This document shows positions 34,052 through 46,011 of a stretch of DNA of 64,000 nucleotides, one piece after another. The translations under genes were made by a program, and so were the position numbers. The notes under the pieces were generated by a model that had not been told where the DNA came from, did not search any database, and saw only the letters and a list, made by a program, of their open reading frames with translations. How positions within the stretch are numbered: the first letter of the stretch is position 1; each line of letters begins with the position of its first letter. The stretch spans positions 14,371,515 to 14,435,514 of the forward strand of contig CM077007.1 of NCBI GenBank assembly GCA_039090855.1. The letters run 5' to 3'. Source of the stretch: Macrothele yani (taxonomy: Eukaryota > Arthropoda > Arachnida > Araneae > Macrothelidae).

Positions 34052-34628
34052 ACAAGGATGTATCAATGCATGAAATAAGAGATTACACCATTGTACAACA
34101 CAAATTTGGAAGATGTAAATCCATTTATTGGTGTAAATATGACATGGATGTTAAGTCAGATAATATCCGAAAACTTGAAAATTTCATCTTCCTGGAGTGG
34201 GAATTGAACCCGCGTCTCTCGGATAGCACCCAAGCATGCTGCCACTACACCACCCAGAAAAACCAAGTTTCAAGTTTCTGATAAATTTGAATATAACCAT
34301 CACAGGATTTGTTAGTCGTTCCCATTCATATATAACGAATCTGGAGGTTTAGCCTCTATATATGAATAACCTCCAGATTTGCTATATATGAATGCCAGTT
34401 GCTTCAACTAGCGAATCCTGCGATGGTTATATTCAACTTAATTGGAAACTTGAAATTTGGTTGTTTTGGGTGGTGTAGTGGTAGCATTCTCTGGTGTTAT
34501 CCGGGAGAAGCAAGTTAGATTCCCGTTTCAGAACGGTGAAATTTTCAAGTTTTCGGATATTATCTCACTTAACATCCATGTCATATTTACACCAAAAAAT
34601 GGATTCACATCTTCCACAAGGATGTATC
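34052..34628. mobile_element. Inverted SINE (family 2) dimer with one-sided tail and 13-bp TSD
   Basis: ACAAGGATGTATC flanks the insertion at 34052-34064 and 34616-34628. Inside are a 43-bp tail (34065-34107) and two inverted arms, about 34108-34360 and 34364-34615. Each arm carries a tRNA-like segment: reading outward from the centre, GGGTGGTGTAGTGG (A box) and GGGTTCAATTCCC (B box, intact in the left arm at about 34200, damaged in the right). The centre is AT-rich with smaller inverted repeats. The layout matches the Penelope-type inserts elsewhere in the window, though no Penelope sequence is seen. Confidence 0.75.
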
Positions 34629-35229
34629 TATGATAATTTTTCTTGGAAAATTTTAAAGATGCAAATTTTGAAAAATTCAGTGCAAAAATGCATGTACCAC
34701 AGAAATTTGATGCGTGCAAAATAGGTACAAGGAGCTTTAAAATAACACAGCTTTCAAATGCACATGTGAAATAAATGCAGAATTTTGACTATATTAATCA
34801 TTCCATTGGAAAAATCCTTTTGATTTTATTCAGTTTGACCATACATGAGATTAAAAAAAAAAAAAAAAAAAAAAGAAAGCTGAACTTTTTAACCACATGA
34901 AAAATTGGAATGTGCAGCCAAAAAGTGTGAATATAACACAGCATGAGCAAGATGGAATTAATCACTATAATATATTTATGAAAATATTAAATAAGAGAAC
35001 ATCACTGTATTCACAATAAAAAATTACTGAATTTAAAACAAAATAAAATAGTTTTAAAACACATTTCTTCAAACAGTTTTTTTTTCTTTTGTTTATTGTA
35101 CTTGCTTGCACATCAGCTCAAGTTTTGTCTTGTGTGCAATCCTTGCTTTCTTTCCAACAAATTCCACAGCCATACTTGTCTTGCATTGACTCTGCAGCAG
35201 CACAAGCACCCATCACTAAATTTTTTTCC
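34629..35229. other. Non-coding
   Basis: AT-rich with an A run at 34854-34875. Nothing else recognised. Confidence 0.4.
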
Positions 35230-35450
35230 CTGCTGATGACTTTCATTTCACATTTCATTTTTTTTTTTTTTTATGTCCTCAGATTTAAGCAAAGTTGGAA
35301 CCAACTGCTTCTCTTGGATAACCCATTTACTGAAGAGCTGAACTGCTTTAAGTTTGTAAATTACAGTTTGCATAGCCAGATAGGTTTTGATGTTCATTCT
35401 TCCAGATTTTATGACTAAAATTTCAATATCATGCTGAAAGAATGTTCAGC
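35230..35450 (-). pseudogene. Unassigned coding relic, possibly hAT-like
   Basis: The minus strand has a protein-like stretch without stops: DIEILVIKSGRMNIKTYLAM, TVIYKLKAVQLFSKWVIQ and LVPTLLKSED at about 35440-35283, with HAFMV and GPLAEHSF in other frames just upstream. The wording resembles the C-terminal part of some hAT-related proteins, but I cannot confirm this and no conserved catalytic motif is visible. It could be any decayed transposon. Confidence 0.35.
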
Positions 35451-37104
35451 CAAAGGACCATGAATGCATGACACAAAGCTTTCACTATTTTAAATAAATG
35501 GTTTAACTTGGAGAAGATTATTTGAACATCATGCAACAATTACAAATTTTTAAACTTCATCCCCTCCAGTTTTGGAAGTTTTTCCTTTCCTTATCAAGCT
35601 GAAATGCACACATTTTATGGGTGGAAATAACATTTAACAACACAGGTCAGTGAGAACATAGTACAAAATAAAAAATTAAAAAAAAGTATGCTTATAAGAG
35701 AAATCTTTGGTCAGTCCAACTATAATTTTTTGGTAATCCCCCTATTTTCAGAATGAAGTACAAATATTCATGGTGCTATTTCAACAAATGGCGCTACAGT
35801 GAAAGGTATGTTCTACTAATTTGTTTTTGAAGTATTACTTTTTATTTTATCTCAATTCGTTTAAATTCATTCCAATTCGTCTATTTTTTTATTTATTTTT
35901 TCCCCAATTCGTATTAGTTCAGTTGTATGTTCACCCAATTCGTTTTTGCTGTATCATATTTCATTTTAGTAGGAAGTACAGTATTTTTAAGGATTTTAGA
36001 GCAAAGTTTTCATATATTAAAGTTATCAATGAGTTTCCTCCTTATGCCATACACAGAGAACTGGAGACAACATGCAGAAAGTTTTATCACAAACAGAGAA
36101 TATCATATAGGTGAAGCTCACATACTTGGGTTATCATTAAGGATATCTAAAAAGTTTTTCTGTGTAAATATTCATGGGATAAAATGATATTTAAAATAGT
36201 TAAAAATTTATCTGGTAGTTTGTATTTCTTTGTGGAGCTAAACTCTGAATCTCAAAGAACAGCTTACTGATTGATATGTATGTATGTATGAAATGATATT
36301 TAACAACAGTACAAGGCAAAAGGAACATTATGAGAAACAGAATTTAAGATTACAGAGAAATTTCCACTTCATCTGACTTTCATTTTGGGAAATTATTGCC
36401 TACATTTTCAAGCAGAAATACAATCATATCATCATCATCAACAACAACAACCATGGGTACAAATCCCATAGGTGCCAGATGCCATGGGACATCAGATTTC
36501 ATTCATTTTACATTATTTTACAACCAGCACATCAACACTCATCTGGTAAGCCCAGGAAGTCTGGGGAGGGGTGTGTGGGGGGCAAGGACAAAGTGTGTCC
36601 GGGGCAGACTACAAAGGGAACCATCTATGTATTTGCATCCCCAAACATGGGGGGAAGTCTGTGGAAAACCCCCAGACTAGATGGCAGGCAATTCAAACAC
36701 CCTTCAGAAACGATACAATCATTTGTGCAATAAAATGTTATTAACAACAATGCTGAACAGATGTAACACCATGAGGAGAAAAAATTATAATTATGGTAGA
36801 AATCTTCACTCCATTCAACTTCTATTTTTTTTTTTTTTTTAATTCTGAACAACAGAATTCAGTCCCCATACAAAAAAAAAAATGTGTCCATGTACACTGG
36901 GTTCAACAATCATGAGGGGGAAGAGCATCATGAAACAAAAACAACAAAAATCCCATTTACCATATCCCACTGGACAACACACAGAAAAAGTATTGTCATT
37001 GATAAGTTTTGCAGTGAGAAAGCAGTACATGGAGCATCTCTTCTTTTGGATGTAAAGTTCAAGTAACATCACCACCCATAGTGGAAAGCAGTAAATGAAT
37101 TAAC
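35451..37104. other. Non-coding with dispersed repeat R copy 3
   Basis: Repeat R copy 3 lies at 36200-36280 (CTGGTAGTTTGTATTTCTTT, GAACAGCTTACTGATTG). A GC-richer block at 36540-36660 is unassigned. No coding homology seen. Confidence 0.45.
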
Positions 37105-37148
37105 CTCCTCATTCCCACTCTTCATCATTTCTTCTTGCCAATCAGCAC
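37105..37148 (-). other. Weak candidate exon
   Basis: A good acceptor (TTTTGGAAGCAG) and a GTTAAT donor bracket 44 bp that read ADWQEEMMKSGNEE in one frame. The phase does not fit between 49495-49535 and 31796-31911, which already join directly. It could be an alternative exon, part of another gene, or chance. Confidence 0.2.
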
Positions 37149-38172
37149 CTGCTTCCAAAACAAAACAGTGTTATAAACTCGAGAGTGCTGATTTAAACAT
37201 TCTTTACTTTCTCCATTCAGTATCTTTTGCACAACCTATATTCTATGCAAGGATTTTTCTGTAGAATGACCCTTCCCCCTCTCCAACCAATCCCCCTAAA
37301 ATTTCTCTTCAGTTTTGCATCAATCTTGAGAAAAACGCAAATTATTACGGAAAAAGATAAATTCTGCAAATGAACCTCATGCCTGTTTTAAAAATGCCAG
37401 TTCCCATTTAAACAACCATAATAAATTTTACAAATTATGTGTTTCTCATGAAACAGTAGCAGCAATGCATGCAACAACTTGGCTGAGACATAATGCATAC
37501 AACTGCGAATAGTATTTGGGCATATCGATCTGATGTGGAATGATAAATTTGCAATACTTATGTTTACCTCATTGTTGGCATGGCAAACTCCATTTGTTGG
37601 CCAATTTATCCTAACACTAAAATTGATGCATCTGACACACATAGGTAACTAGTTAAATTGTATTTCTGAGATTTAGTAATGGTCAGTAAAAAAGGTGTAG
37701 ACTAATTTTCTTAACAACAGTTGGAGCAATTTAGCTATTCAACTCGAAAAGGATTTCGCAGGCAAATAAAACTCATCTTCCTCAAGCCTGCTTTCATGCT
37801 GAAAACAAAGTTTGATGCCTTTTAAGTAGGGTTATGAAAGAAATTTAAAGATCTGTTGAAAGACATGTCTGTGTTAGCTCAAAGTAAAAGGAGAATTAAC
37901 AGGACATGTTATAATGTTGCTTTGAGAGGAGCAGCACAGGATGATGACCACATTATGGTGAAAGCCTACACTGAGAGGGACGAATACAGATCTATGGAGT
38001 GACTGAAAGGTACAGTCATTTCTACTACCTGATAATGCACATTTAGTAATTCTTTTTGTACAGAATAATACTAAGTAGTCAGTTTTATAATTGGCACAGC
38101 TTCTCCAAGTGGCTGACATACAGTCATGCCTGGTATGACAAATTGTAAACGAATTAAATAATTAAGAGATGT
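37149..38172. other. Non-coding
   Basis: Includes an inverted, diverged copy of the G-run-associated string (37258-37330). No gene recognised. Confidence 0.4.
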
Positions 38173-38480
38173 CTGCTGGATAGTAGGCAGAAGAAGGGAA
38201 GTTTCCAAGGAAAATGAAGTAAAAAATGTTAATTTATCTGCCAGAATTAGTATGTTTATAAGGTTTCTATGAAATTTTTGGTAAATTTTTAAAGATCAAC
38301 TGCCAGATAATAAGCAGAAGGAAAGTTTATCACAAGCAAAAATGAAATAAACAGAAGAGATATCTGCCAGAATTGGCAATGAAAGTAGCGGAGTTTTGAA
38401 ATTCTAAATTATTTTGTATATAAATAATTACAGGTTGGCTGCCAGATACTAGGCAGGAGGCAGCGGATGGCTAAGTGAGT
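38173..38480. repeat. Diverged tandem repeat, about 130-bp unit
   Basis: CTGCCAGATAATAAGCAG-like cores recur at 38173, 38300 and 38439. Secondary TCTGCCAGAATT cores lie at about 38238 and 38361. Units are diverged but keep order and direction. Confidence 0.65.
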
Positions 38481-39689
38481 TAAATTTTAAAGAATTAATA
38501 AGTAATAAATATTTTAACTAAAAGTCAGCAGCCGGAAAAGGAGCAATGATTCTAAGAGATAAGCAAAATTGAAAATTCCAAGGATAATGTGTATTTTCTT
38601 TCGAGCATATTACATGTGTTGTGTTATAAGTGCAAATTAGCACTCGCCACTCACCAGATGACGATTAACTGGCAACTTTAGCGATTAAATTTACTTTGGT
38701 GGTCACCAGTTTAGCCATTTGTTATTTTTAGTGGCAATTTACAGAAATACAATAATTCAAGTAAAGGTAAAAGGAAGTGACACCAGTCCTAACTAGGGAT
38801 GGCAAAAACCTCAATGTTTTTGAACATCGAAGTGTTGCCACCGATAATCGATGTTTAAAGCTCGATGTTGCAGAACCCTTTTAGAACGATGTGGTCGATT
38901 CGGCATGCATGTGTTGTGCTAAAAGTGCAATGGGCTGAATTGACCAGCCCTCGATTTTGACCCGAGTAGTTTTCGAATCAGATAGAAGATATTGATGTAA
39001 ATGATCATGTATCATTTATTAATCATATTGTTTTGAAATGAAATCTCCATGAATCCTACCGCCCAACAGCAGTATTATTGAAAAAATCATGAGAATATAC
39101 AATAAGAATTGTATCGTAAGTTTGCGGCTGCCCACGCACTTCGCCGCATGATGGAAGGAAGGCTAATTTCAGGCAAAACTTTTCTTACTACAGTTGAGGC
39201 AAAGCTGTTTGTTCACAAGGGATTGTGGGTTACTTATAGAACTTTACACTGTCGGAAATCACTTTTCCAAGCCCCGTTCAAAGTACAATAATGCGTAACT
39301 CGTGGTCCCTTGACAATGGCATTTTTATTTTTCTTGCAGACTTTGCCACGCAGAAGAACGAAATGTGTTTTATTACTAGAAACTCTTCACATTATTCATT
39401 TCTTTTTTCCCAAACAAAACAACACAATCACAAAACTTAGCCAATTATGAATCCTCCACATCTTTTCCCAAATTGGTGTGTCAGCTGAGAACGAACTTTA
39501 TTGACAGCTTGTTCCTCAGTATTTGCAGATGTGTGTTTTGAATCTCCATAGAAAAACATCAGCCTGTAAGGAAATCTTGAGGTGGCTAGTTGTAGTGAAA
39601 GTGAAAGTTTGGCAAGTGATAGCGATGATTTTGAATCACTTCAGAATAGCATCAGGGTCATGAAATAGTCTGATTTTGAATTAATTTTC
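38481..39689. other. Non-coding
   Basis: No homology seen. Some short strings (CACTCGCCACTCACC, TGGTGGTCACC) recall low-order repeats at 45940-46050 and 56400-56480. Confidence 0.4.
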
Positions 39690-40140
39690 CACCAACACAT
39701 CTCCGATTCTTACGATTTTTTTTTTAATGGGTAGCTACTCCCAACTTATAAAAACCCTGAAAATTTCATTTTTTTCATTTCCGATAGGTAAGAAGATATA
39801 TTTTTTTTAATTTTGGTGCATGGCGGACATATTTTGCGTAAAAACGCAAATATCTCCGTTATTTATAATAAAAAGAAATACATAAATCATCATTCTTTCT
39901 TAATTTTTACCAAGGAATCCATTGGTGCAATGCAAGCGTTTCTATCTGCTTTAGTTTTTGAGTTTATGAGCAATGAGAGAGCCTTTCTTCAATGCTTAAA
40001 AAGGCAATGTAATACAGCACTTAGAAAGCTGCGGTTATTATTCTTTGAAAAGAAAGGTTTAATCTATCAAATGAAGAAAAAAAACCTTGGGCTTTTGCCT
40101 GAGCGCCGAGAAAATAATTTTTAAACATGGTGCATGGCCA
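39690..40140. repeat. Long inverted repeat, left arm
   Basis: Complementary over about 450 bp, with divergence, to 43590-44045. Shared landmarks: CTCCGATTCTTACGAT, GGTGCATGGC, TAAAAACGCAAATATCTCC, AAACCTTGGGCTTT and AATAATTTTTAAA. Together the arms bound a 4.35-kb segment. Confidence 0.85.
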
Positions 40141-40922
40141 GTTCATGGCCACGGTGACAGCGCAATCGGCGTCGTGGCCACGGCTGTGCGGAGACTTGGT
40201 ACCAGAAGAAGAACAGCATTCCTCCCGCACGCAAGAAGCGATCCCACCCATCACCCCCATCGCGCGGACGCGTGTATTGTTGAACTCACGTTTTGAAGGA
40301 AAGGAATTCTTTATTTTAAAAAAGCATGATTAGTTCATGAGCGATGTTTATATTTTGATGTCCCACAACGCTGTGATCAACTCCCATGTCAGTTTTTGAT
40401 TATATTTAATCAAATCAGACAAGAAGGAAGTTGAGCTTCCGTGGAACGCATTTTTTTTTTTACGATAACGAATTTGGCGATTATCATAAAATTTAGCATC
40501 TACAGGTTTTACAGTGTTCGCGAGATTTTCCCGCGTTTTGCGTCATCATCTGAATCATTTCTTGAAATCGATGCAAAACCAAAATTATTGGGGGGGGGTG
40601 ATTGCTGCCAATGCTTTCGCTCTAGACGAGAGATCGTGGTGAAATTTCTTTGGCTAATTTTGGGAATTGTCTTGTTTTTTGTTTTTTTTAATTGGCTTTT
40701 TTTTTTTGTTCTGACGAGTATGTTATGTATGTATACATGGATAAAAAGTTTCGTTGTGCTTAGTTTTCAGATTTATCATGCCTGCGATGAAATGAAGCCT
40801 CTCTCCTTTTTAGATGTTTTTTTGTAGAGGGTTACTGCAAATGACCTGACGCTCCAGACCTTTTGCGCACTTTGTCTGATCAACATCCCGCAAATTTATT
40901 GCTCCTCGTAAAGATATCCGTA
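40141..40922. other. Interior of the inverted-repeat pair, GC-rich edge
   Basis: Immediately inside the left arm is a GC-richer block (40140-40290) that has a loosely similar counterpart inside the right arm (43440-43590). A nine-G run lies at 40591-40599. No gene recognised. Confidence 0.4.
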
Positions 40923-41180
40923 AGTATAAACTTGCCGCCCCGGTGGCACAGTGGTCTAAGCGATGACTTATGAATATGATCATTCGTCCAAATTGAGTCC
41001 GAATTCGAATCCCGGTGAGGCATGGATGTTGTGTTTATCTTACAGCGCTGGCTCTCTCCGTTCCCTAGAACCAGTGGCCCCAAATTAGGGACGGGCGACT
41101 GCTTATAGCCCACTGAGTTGCTCACGGTGGTCATTAAACCTCCAAAAAAAAAAAAAAATTAAAAAAAGTATAAACTTGCC
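40923..41180 (+). mobile_element. tRNA-derived SINE (family 1), 14-bp TSD
   Basis: AGTATAAACTTGCC occurs at 40923-40936 and 41167-41180. The tRNA-like head (CCCCGGTGGCACAGTGGTCT, A box; AATTCGAATCC, B box) is followed by the same body as 18978 and a poly-A tail at 41144-41166. The insertion lies inside the segment bounded by the 450-bp inverted repeats, so it postdates that segment. Confidence 0.95.
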
Positions 41181-41468
41181 ATTCGCCGCAGGATGAAAAA
41201 TGATGTTGACAAAAAAGTGTTAGGAAGATTTTATATGCGTACGCAAAATCTCCGATTATTTTCTGTGAAGGTAATACACCTTTTCTGTAGCGTGGAAACT
41301 AAATATGACCCGCAAGAAAATTTAATGTTCGTGTCACCGATATAAACCAATCTGAATCGGTTCTAAACTTTCGGCTTTTTGAAGTTTATGAATTGTAGCC
41401 TCTTAAATAAAAAAGCAAAATGGCATTCCAAATGGCTGTTAGTTTTTGTACTTATGGGAGGAAAATAT

Positions 41469-41471
<3 letters not shown>

Positions 41472-41522
<51 letters not shown>
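41472..41522. repeat. (AG)n microsatellite
   Basis: About 25 AG units without interruption. Confidence 0.97.
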
Positions 41523-41524
<2 letters not shown>

Positions 41525-43589
41525 TCAGTAAGCTAAAATTGCGAATAGTAACCTGCCATAGAGAATCGTATCCATGGTTCCCATACTACGTACAGTATTC
41601 ACTTGAAAACGTTTTTTGACTAGGGTAACATTATCAGCGTCGAGTCAAGTGCACATGAACGGAATTTTTGCAAAAATTTCTGCCAAACACTTCAAAGTGT
41701 GTGCATCCTCTCCCATCACGTTTAGCCCCCTTCCTTAATGGCCCACCCAGTTCTGACCAGCTAGCGTCGCCACTGCCCTGCGTTTGTTAACTTATTTGCC
41801 ATTATGGTATGACGTTTTCTGTTCACCACAGATGTAGGACTGTTTATTTTTCTTAGAGACGATTTACTCTTTTTATCCGTGCTATGGCCGACACGCTTGC
41901 TTCTAGTTTTTTTCTCTTTTTTTTTTTTTTCTTTTAAAGACAGGATAGCCCCAGACCTCGAATCCCTCAGATCCTAATTTACGACCTCTGGCAAACAGAG
42001 CTAACGAATTTCCAAGAGAGCACCGCAAGTGGAAAAGCTCCGTAGTGTATTTTCTCAGATCTCTTTTATTCTCTTGCGATTTGAAAGTTGCTGCCTATTT
42101 TTTCAGCGTCTTTGTGCATTGCTATTGTGGCGTAATGCGTTAAACTAAAACAAAACAAAAAAAAAACTAATTCTTAATTCAAGAGACAGTTAAAGTAACT
42201 TGTCAATATGAGGACGATAACTGCATTGCTACTGATAAAGAGAAACAGAAGCTAATAAAACAGAGCGGACAAATTACGATCGCTAAATAGTAACACGAGT
42301 TCCATACTTGTTTTTCATAAATTCGTAATCAATAATTGCGATACATTGGGTTTTCCATTAACGAAAAGGTACTCATACATTCGAGGTCTGTTAATGTTTC
42401 TCATTATTTCTAAATTTATTGGCATGATTAATAAAAAATAATAATAATAATAATAATAACAGAAAAAAATCCAATTGCTACCACTCTGACACCGGGATGT
42501 GATTATAGGAGGCATAAAATTTTTCGTTCAGTGTAACCGTCAAACTGTATTTTCCTATTTTGGGGCTACACCACGAACAGTTAAACTGTGTTTTTCTTAT
42601 TTTAGGGTGCTGTGGTGTGTTTTGTTTCATATGAGCTTTTGAGAGTTTCGTGAGCTCCCACCTGACACATAATCTTTAAATAAGCAACTGAAATAAAAAA
42701 TAAATAAATAAATAAAAGACAGGCAAGATGACAACTGCGAGATATACTCGTTCATTTAAATACCAGATCTACCAGAAAATAATCTATAACATTTTTTCTA
42801 ACCCGACGCTGAGCCTTGCTAACGTCATCATCTGTGATCGTCAAGTATCTGATGTTAACTAAAATGCAGTATATATCTCCTCTACCTCGCAAGAATAAGC
42901 ACCGAGCTATATATCCCCGATTACTTTATTTCTCAAGTTGTCATTCCTTGATCACTTTCTCTTATGGTAGGCGTGGACAACTAGACAATTTATTAATTCC
43001 TGAAATAGAACTATTTCATGTCTAAAAATTCTGTCTGATATTGTGTGAGCTGTAGAAATCATTAATCAATATTCCAAAAACTATTTTCAACGTCAATTGC
43101 ATAATTTATAAGCGTCCGTACTGTATATCATTAAGCTATACGGGGAGAAAAAAGTTTATATTAGTTCTTCTCGTCTTTGATTGGTAAGAACACCAATATA
43201 TTTCCAACGTCTGTTGCATAATTTTTATGCGTTATTTGTGCGTAACCTTTTTCACGGTATAGCTCGTATTGGTAAGCTGTATGGAGAAAATGGTTTTTAT
43301 TAGTTTTCTTCGTCGTGGAATGGCTAAGAATCTGACGATTTGGCGTGAAATGACCCTTTAGTAATATTTTACAGTTGTATTATTTGAAATGCCTTTAAAC
43401 ATAACATTAATTCACTATCCTTCCTCCTTCAAGCATCACATCAAATTATTGTGCGATCTGACCAACGCGTGCAATAGTAGGGCCTATCTTGATCTCCAGC
43501 CCGTCCGAAGGCAAACATCCACTCCCGCTGCCGTTGGCTGGCTGCCAACGCTATTCGCCGCGCGCAGTTTCACAGTGGCAAAATACGAG
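41523..43589. other. Non-coding interior of the inverted-repeat pair
   Basis: No coding homology. GACGATTTGGCGTGAAATGA at 43337 recurs just outside the right arm (about 44049), suggesting a nested copy of the same repeat family. Confidence 0.4.
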
Positions 43590-44045
43590 CCGTGCACCAT
43601 ATTTAAAAATTATTTTCTCAGCGCGCACGCGAAAGCCCAAGGTTTTTTTTTTTCTTCATTTGTTAGACTAAACTTTCCTTTAAAAACGAAAAACAATTGC
43701 GATCTTCAAAGTGCTGTACTACATTGCTTTTTTACGTTTTGAAAAAAGGCTCTCCCGTTGCACGTAACTCAAAAACTAAAGAAGATTGAAATTCGTGCAA
43801 TGCACCAATCGATTCCTTGGGGGAAATTACGAAGGAGTGGTGATTTTGGTACTTTTTTTTTATCCAAACAATGGAGATATTTGCGTTTTTACGCGCTTAA
43901 GGCCCGCCATGCACCATAATTCGAAAATTAATATCTTGTAATCTAAGGGAAATAAAAAAATGAAAATTTCAGGATTTTCATACCTTGGGGTGATCTATTC
44001 ATGAAAAAAAAAATCGTAAGAATCGGAGATGGTGTGGTAGATAGC
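43590..44045. repeat. Long inverted repeat, right arm
   Basis: Complement of 39690-40140. Outside it, 44049-44072 reads GACGATTTGGCGTGGAATGA, a string missing or decayed outside the left arm. Confidence 0.85.
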
Positions 44046-44459
44046 ATTTGACGATTTGGCGTGGAATGACCCATCAATCTGTAAGGGTATATTCAAAATT
44101 AAGGGAGTTATTGTATTTCCTCATTTTTTTTTTTTTTTTTTTCAGAAGAAAGAAGTCTTTGAAAATTCATTTTAAATTTGCAATTTCTATTTCAAAAAAA
44201 TCATCATTTTAGGGAAAGTTATTTTCTAAACAAAATTCAGTTATCTGAAATGTAATGTATAGGGTAATTGTAAACTCCTTCAACAAAACAAGAGGAATGA
44301 TAGCACACATCAAGACAAACAATATCTGCAATGGAACCTAGGGCCACATTCCACTTCTAGTGCCAGAAAAGAGTAAAGTTACATATCCACGTTGAGCCTT
44401 CAACAGTGAAAACCAAAGAGACGTACCTAATTTATGAGTTGCACAATTCAATCGCATCA

Positions 44460-44770
44460 GAGAAAGACTCAAAGGAGCTGCTCAAACTGGTGTCCAAGGG
44501 TGTCATTGCACAGCCACAATGGCGAATGAAGGACTGACACACCCTCTCCTAGACTCCCTGGTGTGGTGTTGATCTTGCCCGCAGCAACAGCGATTCGTGC
44601 GACCCGATCTTCCAGCGAGTCCACAGGTGTCTTGTATACCAATGTTTTCATGTGCCCCTAGAAGAAGTCTGGTGGATTAAGGTGCGGGGAGCGTGGAGGC
44701 CAAATCACAGGTCCGCTGCATCCAATCCACTGCCCGGGATATGTCGTATGTGTAGACCTCCATGCCCTTC
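44460..44770 (-). pseudogene. IS630/Tc1-like transposase C-terminal fragment
   Basis: The minus strand reads ...WIGCSGPVIWPPRSP, then in another frame PPDFF-type sequence and HMKTLVYKTPVDSLEDRVAR, AAGKI and GHQFEQLL. The pattern (WPPRSPDL..DFF..GH.K) matches arthropod transposases of the IS630/Tc1 group with a third acidic residue after SPDL. The N-terminal HTH and first catalytic residues are missing. Confidence 0.72.
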
Positions 44771-44827
44771 ACGAATGCGCCAATTCTCATGTGATGTTCA
44801 CATGATAATATCGCTGAACAGGTTCGG

Positions 44828-44913
44828 CTGTGTTTTAAAATGTTTGCTCCTCATCGTCTATGCACATGTTCTGTGTTTTAAAATGTTTGCTCCTCATCGT
44901 CTATGCACATGTT
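44828..44913. repeat. 43-bp tandem duplication
   Basis: Two perfect or nearly perfect units starting CTGTGTTTTAAAATGTTTGC at 44828 and 44871. Confidence 0.95.
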
Positions 44914-45108
44914 CAGCGCACCTGATTTGCATCTTGTGCTTCTCATGCACTGGTTGGAACTCCGTGTGCCTGCTGGACATTTTTCGAACGTGCTCTTTTC
45001 TGGCACTAGGAGTGGAAAGTGGCCCTAGGTTCCATTGCAAATATTGTTTGTCTTGATGTGTACTATCACCTCTCTTGATTTGTTGAAGGAGTTTACAATC
45101 ACCCTGTA

Positions 45109-45980
45109 TTTTAAATATATGGATTACATTTATAGAAATGTTAAGAAAAATCTTACAAAGTTCAGGGAATATTTTTGGCCCAAAATATTAAAATTTATGG
45201 AAAGTGCAGCGTTTTTTCTTGAAGCTTGCAATTTCTAAGAAAATGGCGTAGCATTTCTGGCATATACACACACATTACATGTAGCACTAAAAGGGTTTAA
45301 ATCTCAATGTCTCAGAAACAACGAAAATCGAACAAACACCGAGGTTTCATTACCGATGTTTGAAACTTGTAAAGAATATTTTCTGCGTAAAGTAAATGAA
45401 TTCCTTTTTGTTGTATTCTTGTAAAGAAGAAGGGAATATGATATTTTTATGTCATGAATTGGTTGTTTTCGTCTATGTTTCATTGACGAAATCAAGTTAT
45501 TTTCCTCGATGCTACAGGAACCAATACATATAAAAATAATAATAATAAAAAAAAAAATCGAGGTTTCCACTGATACGTCGAGTGTTTTAACAGATATTAC
45601 TGATTACTTGATTTGAATTGGTGAGTAATCACCGTTCTATTGAGCAGCGATATTACCCACTGATGTGCCCATTTACTGCTGCAAATGGAAAAGTATGAAT
45701 TTATCAGCTTATTAGCAAAAACATAGAGGTTTTCACTGATACATGGTAAATTTCCACCAATACTATCAATTTTTTTGGAATAAGTAAACCCAGAGGAAAA
45801 GAAAGATTTACAAAATGGTTTCTATTTTGTGCACTGAGTGGCTTCTTTTATGTTCAGATAAAGTCATCCATGTAAATAATAGCAGTTACATTAAAGTTCC
45901 TATTAATCCTCCCCTCCCCCTTTTTTATTTATGCTGGAGACATTTTTTTTTTTTTGCTACTAAAATTTGTAAACTTACTA

Positions 45981-46011
<31 letters not shown>

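Larger units (their letters stand above)
44260..45106 (-). mobile_element. IS630/Tc1-like element with about 110-bp TIRs, internally deleted
   Basis: Inverted ends start AGGGTAATTGTAAACTCCTT (44261) with a complement ending at 45105. They stay recognisable for over 100 bp (TTCCATTGCA and TTTTCTGGCAC blocks on both sides). TA flanks both ends (44258-44259, 45107-45108). Inside, 44770-44460 on minus keeps the C-terminal part of a transposase. The left part of the transposase is gone. A 43-bp tandem duplication lies at 44828-44913. Confidence 0.85.

Noticed and set aside
34108..34615. Hammerhead-like core in the SINE dimer
   Set aside because: CTGTGATGG near GAAAC is present, but stem II does not form. 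Not counted with the Penelope motifs.
37105..37148. Candidate 44-bp exon ADWQEEMMKSGNEE on minus
   Set aside because: Splice sites look fair, but the phase does not fit between the neighbouring exons, which join directly without it. Kept only as a weak candidate.
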